This document shows, one piece after another, positions 58,939-64,000 of a stretch of DNA of 64,000 bases. The position numbers and the translations under genes were made by a program. Position 1 is the stretch's first letter; each line of letters begins with the position of its first letter. The notes below the pieces were generated by a model. The model saw only the letters and a list, made by a program, of their open reading frames with translations. It was not told the DNA's origin and ran no database searches. This DNA is from Flavilitoribacter nigricans DSM 23189 = NBRC 102662 (lineage in GTDB: Bacteria; Bacteroidota; Bacteroidia; Chitinophagales; Saprospiraceae). The DNA lies in contig NZ_PDUD01000018.1 in NCBI RefSeq assembly GCF_002646595.1, positions 1 through 64,000 on the forward strand, given 5' to 3'.

Positions 58939-58976
58939 CCCGTTTAGTGATTCGGGATCAGCCTAAGCGCCCCGAC

Positions 58977-61900
58977 TTATTGGCGGAAGAAACGCTGTTG
59001 GGCGCTGGTGCCTCCGTTCGTTACCCGCAGTACATACATGCCGATGGGAAGTTCTTCTACATCCAGCGTGAAAGTACTTACCTGCTCCACCATATTTTCC
59101 TGACGTCCGATCAGCCGGCGCCCGGAAAGGTCGAATACCTCAATACTGATGGCTCCTTCGAGGTCAAGATCTTCGAACAGGGCCTTGAGGTGGATATTCA
59201 GTGATTTGCTTACCGGGTTTGGATACAACTGTAATTTGAGACGGTTGGTCACGGTATTGAAAGGTACCTGGATCACGTAGGGTGAACCCGGTCCGACCCG
59301 CTCAACCATCACAAAATTCTCAGACAGTACAAAGCATCCGGAACTCATCATAACCTGTCCCAGGGTATCACCCACTTCCGCGATCACTTCACCGGAGTAG
59401 GAGAGTCCCCATACCCGACAGATGCCTTCGCTGGCTCCTTCGAAATCCTGCGTATCACCGGCGGGAACACCGAGGATGGCGTTGTTTTCGTCGGTAATCA
59501 CATAAGTGTAGCTCACGCCGGAAGTGCCGGTGCTGTCGAATGCGATCACATCTTCGATACCATCACCACTGATGATACTGATCTCCGTTTCACCGTCTTC
59601 CGTGCTCACCGTGCCACCATCGAAGTGATCGTTCACCAGACTGATGTAATTGGCGGATACCGCGGAACACTGGTCGGATAACTGTGCTTCCAGGATATTC
59701 ATGCCGAATCCAGCGATGAAGTCACCGGTGAAAGACACACCCCACACGCGGAAAAATCCGGGATTCGCTTTGTTGAAATCTACGACATTACCGCCAATAT
59801 CCGGGATCAGGATGTTGTTCAGCGTATCGGTGATCACGAAGCGATAGTTCGGATCCGTGCTGGTGGTTTCAAATGCTCCGATATCTCCCATACCATCGTC
59901 CAGACAAACGTACAGTGGGTTGCCGAAGGCCGAAGTGATCGTACCGGCATCCAGCGGCGGTGTGCGTTCTACCTGCACAGAGTTGGTGGAAAGTTCGTAA
60001 CAGCTGGTGGCCAGATCTACCTGGTCGAGGGTATCGCCGACCTCAAAGTTGAGAGAGCCGGTGTAGGAAAGCCCGTGTACCAGATAATCGCCCACTTCAT
60101 AAGTGTTGAAATCCACCGTGCCTGCTTCGGCTGTGCCCAAAATGGCGGAGTCCGGAGTGGTAATGATATAGGTGTAACCGACAATTGCGGTACTGGTTGT
60201 CGCAAAATCAACGATGCCGCTGGTGCCGCCGATACACACCCTAAGATCGGTGCTGCCTTCACTGTCGCTAATCATACCGCCTTCGGGCAGCCCGTTGATC
60301 AGGGTGATGTAGTTATCGGAAGTATCGTAACAGCTGTCAGAAAGCATCACCGTGGTAATATCCATGCCGATCGGCAGGGTAGGGGTACCAATATAGGCAA
60401 CACCCCAGATCCGCAGCGTGTCAAAAGGAGATCCTTCCACATCGATCGTATTGCCGTTTACTTCGCCGAGGATAGAGTTGGTTGCGGTCGTGATCAGGTA
60501 TTGGTAATTGACCTGCGGGTCATTATTACCGTTTTGGAAAGTGATCGGGTCCGCCACTCCATCGCCGGAGCAGACATATTCCACGTCGGTAGATCCGCTA
60601 CCGGTGAAAATCGTGCTACCGTCCACACTCAGACGGTTCAGGGTAATGAAGTTCTCGCTGATGCTGAAGCAATCGCTGGACACCGGAACGTCATTAATAT
60701 TGTCTCCGGGTACCGCAATGATCTCGCCGGTGTAGGCCATACCGTAGATCCGGCAGATACCGCCTACGGCATTGTTGAAGTCAAACTCCGTATCCGTGAT
60801 CGCAGCGATCAGGAAACCGGATTCATCGGTGATCAGGTAAGCGTACTGGGAATTGGACGCGCCTTCTACACTCAGTTGTACAACATCGGCAAAAGCGTCT
60901 CCCACGCAAAGGGTTAGGTTGTCACCGCCAGGAGTGCTGATCGTACCGGCATCCGGTGTATCCCGCACAACGGAGAGATAGTTGCCGGAAAGATCGAAAC
61001 AGTCATCGGATAAGTTGGCCTGAGTGATGTCATCACCGGTCTGCACCAGCAAATCACCGGTATAGGCCAGTCCGTAGATCCGGCAGGTACCGAGATCCGC
61101 CTCGTCAAAATCGAAGCTGGGCTCGGTGGTAGACATCAACAATTCATTGTTTTCATTGGTGATCAGGTAGATAAAGCTACCGGGGAAATCGCTGTCGCTG
61201 CTGAATTCCAGCAGATCGGAGCGTCCGTCACCCGGGCAGGTATACTGGATATCCGAACCATCGGCGAAAGTCATGGCGCCGCCGGTTGGCGTTTCCCGCA
61301 CTACCGTAATGAAGTTGTCGGAAATGCCCCAGCAATCGTCAGACAGTGGATCCTCGGTGATCAGCGATCCGGACTGGATGATCCAGTTGCCGGTAAAGGC
61401 AACACCGTAGACCCGACAGTTGCCCGGTTCGGCAAAATCGAAGTCGTATTTGCCGGTGAAACTCACATCCAGCACGCGATTATCTTCCGTAGTGATCAGG
61501 TAGATATAGATGCCGGGATAGGTAGAGTTGGTGGTAAATTCCAGAATGTCGGACTGGCCGTCACCCGGACAGGTATAGATAATGTCGTCACCGTCTACGA
61601 GATCAATGGTCCCGCCAGTGGGTACTTCGCGCACGACCTGGAGGAAGTTCTCGGAGAGCGAATAACATTCGTTTGAGAACAAAAGGGTATCGGCCTGCTC
61701 GCCGACCGGTGCATTCAAGGTGCCGGAATAGGCCAGACCCCAGATGCGGCAGATGCCTTCCGGAGCTCCGTCAAAATCGAAGTTGCTTTCGGTGGTTGTA
61801 GCTAAAATAATGTTGTCAGAGTCCGTGACCAGGTAAACGTAGCCGTCGGAAGAAAAACCATTGTGCAGGTAGGTTAGTACATCCGGGTTGCCGTCGCCGG

Positions 61901-64000
61901 GACAGGTGAACTTCTCCGTTCCGCCTCCGGTGAATTGCAATTGCCCGCCGTTCACTTCTTCCTGGCGGATGGTCGCAAAGCTGTTACTCAGATCGTAGCA
62001 ACCGTCTGATGGCGCAATATTCGTCAGAATGCTGCCAAAGGGAACATTCAGGGTGCCGGTATAGGAAAGCCCCCAGATGCGATATGTACGCGGAGCAAAA
62101 AGATCAAAATCAATGATGCCTCCGTTCACCGTGGAGAATACGCGGTTGTTCACGTCGGTTACTACCAGCACGTAAGGCTGATCGGTAGCCGTAGTGGTCG
62201 AAGTAAAGGTAAAGGCATCGGGAATATCGTCATTGCCGCAGGTCAGGGCCTCGGTGTCGCCGTTCAGGATGGTCAGATCGCCACCGTCCACGACGATCCG
62301 TTCCACTTCGATAAAATCGTCGGAAAGGTCAGAACAGCCGTCCACCAGCGTGGCGGTCGCCGCATTATCGCCGGGCTGGGCCATTAATACGCCTTCGTAA
62401 TTGAGTCCCCAGATACGGCTGGTACCTTTGGGCAGGTCGGATAGTGGGATGGCCTCTCCTTCAATGATCTGCAGAATATTATTATCGGTATCGGTTAGCA
62501 GGTAAGTATAGGAAAACTCGGCATCGCCGGTATTACTCAGGTTGAGAATGGTCTGTCCGAAGGTATCCGGGCTGTCGCAGCCGGTGAAAGCGTTCGAACC
62601 GTCCGCCAGGGTTACTGAGCCGCCTTCGGGGCGGATCCGCGTAATGGTGATGAAATTTTCCGAAACCTGATAGCAACCGTCGGTCAGATCGGCTTCTTTG
62701 AGTTCCTGGCCGATGACAGGCAGGATGTTTCCACTGTAGGAAAGTCCACGAACCCGGAAATCATCTTCATCGTCGAATTCATCGATGGAGATCAGATTTT
62801 CCGTATAAATGCCTTTGATGAAATTATTGTCGCCGGTCAGGATCCAGGCGTAGCCTTCCTGAGCGGTGCTGGTCGTTTGGAAACTGAAACTATCCGGCAG
62901 TTCGTCGATACCGCAGGGGCGGACTTCGGTACTGCCATCGGCCAGCGCTACCTGGCCGCCGTCCACAAAGGTGCGGGTCAGGGTAATGAAATTATCGGAG
63001 ATATCGAAACACCCGGTCTGCACGTCCGTGAAATCCGGATAAGTTCCGGACGCTCCGGTCAGTTCACCGGCAAAGCTGATCCCTCTCACCCGGCTGTTCC
63101 CCATGGGGAGCTCGGAAAGGTTGATCGTATTGCCCTCCACAACCGTGAAGGTCGTTTCGGCTTCATCGCTCAGTATATAAGCGTAGTTAAAGGTTTGGTC
63201 ATTATCATTACCCAGTGTGATCACTACGTTGGTAGCTTCGGGGTAGTCGCAGGCCTGTACATCTTCCGTTCCGCCGTCGGCGGTGATGGTTCCGCCTTCC
63301 GGCTGGGTGCGTACTACGGATACGTAATTGTCGGAGACGTCGTAGCAGCCTTCGGCCAGTTCGGTTTCGTGAATGTTTTGTCCGGCTTCGACGATCAGAC
63401 CGCCGGTATAGGCAATACCGTAAACGCGGCAAACCCCCTGACTGGCATTGGTGAAGTCGACGTTGCCGTCTTCACTGATGCTGAGCAGTTGGTCATTCTC
63501 ATCGGTCACCAGGTAGGCGTAGATGGGTTCGTTCACTTCACTGGTAGTGAAAGAGAGCAGGTCGGGCAACTCATCATCCGTACAGATGTATTCGGTGCTG
63601 CGTCCGTTGCCGGATTCCACCGTGCCGCCTTCGGGTACAATGTTCAGAACACCTATATAGTTGGGCGAAACGGCCGAGCAGACCGAAGCCAGATTGCTGT
63701 CAAATATATTACCGCCCTCCTCAGCTAACACCAGGCCAATGTAGGAAAAGGCATATACCCGCAAATTACCGCCGGGTAAACCGTCGAAAGATACCTTATC
63801 ACTGATGCTGACGCGCAAGATGGTTCCATCTTCTTGGGTGACAATAAAACCGTAGGGCGTATTTACCCTACTGGTACGGAACCGGATCCACATGATGGCA
63901 CCGGGTTCACAGGTGATCGTCGTGTCTCCCTCGCGCACCGCAATTTCGGCGGGCACGCAAAGCGAAGAGTTCTGAGCCTGTACCCCGTAAAAAGACAGGA
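58977..64000 (-). CDS. Giant secreted repeat protein with T9SS sorting domain (5' end outside the window)
   Basis: More than 1670 residues are visible; the frame stays open to base 64000, and the first visible residues (LSFYGVQAQNSS) look like the end of a signal peptide. About 14 repeats of ~110 residues follow, each with C-x-x-[LIV]-S-x-N-[FY], an EGG or DGG turn, and a later CR[VI][YW]G[LIV][SA]Y[TS]G. Each repeat contains a few conserved Cys. The last ~80 residues are a type A T9SS C-terminal domain (LYPNPVSKSLNI, then VFDLSGRRL and YVLRV). The protein should be exported through the outer membrane to the surface and could act in adhesion or gliding. The repeat fold is not recognised. Confidence 0.85.
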   Translation of the reverse strand, partial: LSFYGVQAQNSSLCVPAEIAVREGDTTITCEPGAIMWIRFRTSRVNTPYGFIVTQEDGTILRVSISDKVSFDGLPGGNLRVYAFSYIGLVLAEEGGNIFDSNLASVCSAVSPNYIGVLNIVPEGGTVESGNGRSTEYICTDDELPDLLSFTTSEVNEPIYAYLVTDENDQLLSISEDGNVDFTNASQGVCRVYGIAYTGGLIVEAGQNIHETELAEGCYDVSDNYVSVVRTQPEGGTITADGGTEDVQACDYPEATNVVITLGNDNDQTFNYAYILSDEAETTFTVVEGNTINLSELPMGNSRVRGISFAGELTGASGTYPDFTDVQTGCFDISDNFITLTRTFVDGGQVALADGSTEVRPCGIDELPDSFSFQTTSTAQEGYAWILTGDNNFIKGIYTENLISIDEFDDEDDFRVRGLSYSGNILPVIGQELKEADLTDGCYQVSENFITITRIRPEGGSVTLADGSNAFTGCDSPDTFGQTILNLSNTGDAEFSYTYLLTDTDNNILQIIEGEAIPLSDLPKGTSRIWGLNYEGVLMAQPGDNAATATLVDGCSDLSDDFIEVERIVVDGGDLTILNGDTEALTCGNDDIPDAFTFTSTTTATDQPYVLVVTDVNNRVFSTVNGGIIDFDLFAPRTYRIWGLSYTGTLNVPFGSILTNIAPSDGCYDLSNSFATIRQEEVNGGQLQFTGGGTEKFTCPGDGNPDVLTYLHNGFSSDGYVYLVTDSDNIILATTTESNFDFDGAPEGICRIWGLAYSGTLNAPVGEQADTLLFSNECYSLSENFLQVVREVPTGGTIDLVDGDDIIYTCPGDGQSDILEFTTNSTYPGIYIYLITTEDNRVLDVSFTGKYDFDFAEPGNCRVYGVAFTGNWIIQSGSLITEDPLSDDCWGISDNFITVVRETPTGGAMTFADGSDIQYTCPGDGRSDLLEFSSDSDFPGSFIYLITNENNELLMSTTEPSFDFDEADLGTCRIYGLAYTGDLLVQTGDDITQANLSDDCFDLSGNYLSVVRDTPDAGTISTPGGDNLTLCVGDAFADVVQLSVEGASNSQYAYLITDESGFLIAAITDTEFDFNNAVGGICRIYGMAYTGEIIAVPGDNINDVPVSSDCFSISENFITLNRLSVDGSTIFTGSGSTDVEYVCSGDGVADPITFQNGNNDPQVNYQYLITTATNSILGEVNGNTIDVEGSPFDTLRIWGVAYIGTPTLPIGMDITTVMLSDSCYDTSDNYITLINGLPEGGMISDSEGSTDLRVCIGGTSGIVDFATTSTAIVGYTYIITTPDSAILGTAEAGTVDFNTYEVGDYLVHGLSYTGSLNFEVGDTLDQVDLATSCYELSTNSVQVERTPPLDAGTITSAFGNPLYVCLDDGMGDIGAFETTSTDPNYRFVITDTLNNILIPDIGGNVVDFNKANPGFFRVWGVSFTGDFIAGFGMNILEAQLSDQCSAVSANYISLVNDHFDGGTVSTEDGETEISIISGDGIEDVIAFDSTGTSGVSYTYVITDENNAILGVPAGDTQDFEGASEGICRVWGLSYSGEVIAEVGDTLGQVMMSSGCFVLSENFVMVERVGPGSPYVIQVPFNTVTNRLKLQLYPNPVSKSLNIHLKALFEDLDLEGAISIEVFDLSGRRLIGRQENMVEQVSTFTLDVEELPIGMYVLRVTNGGTSAQQRFFRQ

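Overview
The window comes from a member of the Bacteroidota, probably the Saprospiria (Lewinella/Haliscomenobacter-like). The evidence is a type IX secretion C-terminal sorting domain on a giant repeat protein, TAnnTTTG-like promoter boxes, moderate GC content, and a set of Bacteroidota-style housekeeping genes. The species is an inference and cannot be fixed from the sequence alone.

Positions ~97 to ~27,728 hold an integrated mobile element next to a tRNA-Arg(CCG) gene (27729-27800, minus). The tyrosine recombinase (26374-27549) sits just downstream of the tRNA 3' end. I found no second copy of the tRNA 3' end, so the left attachment site probably lies before base 1. The element is a tailless prophage-like genome: no terminase, portal, tape measure, sheath or baseplate gene is visible. 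It has an XRE repressor with a 12-bp dyad operator. It has a rolling-circle (HUH) initiator with SSB. A compact P-loop ATPase of the A32/P9/Zot type is present. A late operon (13994-22826) carries a candidate virion protein with a basic arm and nine short proteins with predicted membrane segments. The same operon has a membrane-anchored amidase, a thioredoxin-fold protein, and two Sec-secreted fibre/spike proteins of 424 and 1182 aa. Accessory genes include a GIY-YIG fusion overlapping a PAPS-reductase-family protein, and a ParB/Srx protein whose reading frame is broken by one TAA. AT-rich minus-strand membrane or Schlafen-like genes resemble lysogenic-conversion cargo. The spikes carry signal peptides, so assembly may take place at or through the inner membrane. 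The virus could be a lipid-containing icosahedral phage (PM2/FLiP-like) or a filamentous-type phage. Neither known group fits a >25 kb genome well.

A second signal in the element is the hexamer CTTAAG. I counted 24 copies between 2.4 and 19.5 kb, in several reading frames and on both coding strands, against about 4 expected by chance and 4 in the 36 kb of host DNA. Several large palindromes lie upstream of rep, upstream of the long membrane protein, and before the late operon.

From 27.8 to 64 kb the DNA looks like ordinary chromosome. It contains a TSUP transporter, an AsmA-like giant, RNase D, a double-ATPase peptide/nickel-type ABC protein, and a 2031-aa alpha-2-macroglobulin with an intact thioester motif. 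These are followed by an FAD oxidoreductase, a YjbR-like protein, a PyrR-like phosphoribosyltransferase, a membrane Fe-S protein with a CCG-domain partner, a MOSC protein and a zinc-ribbon protein. A complete histidine-utilisation operon (hutH-hutU-hutI-hutG) is divergent from a LysR regulator with a perfect T-N11-A dyad. Next come a RecB/AddA-like helicase with a degenerate nuclease end and dCTP deaminase. The window ends inside a >1650-aa secreted protein made of about 14 repeats. A MITE-like palindrome with perfect 18-bp terminal inverted repeats fills the gap at 43672-43836.
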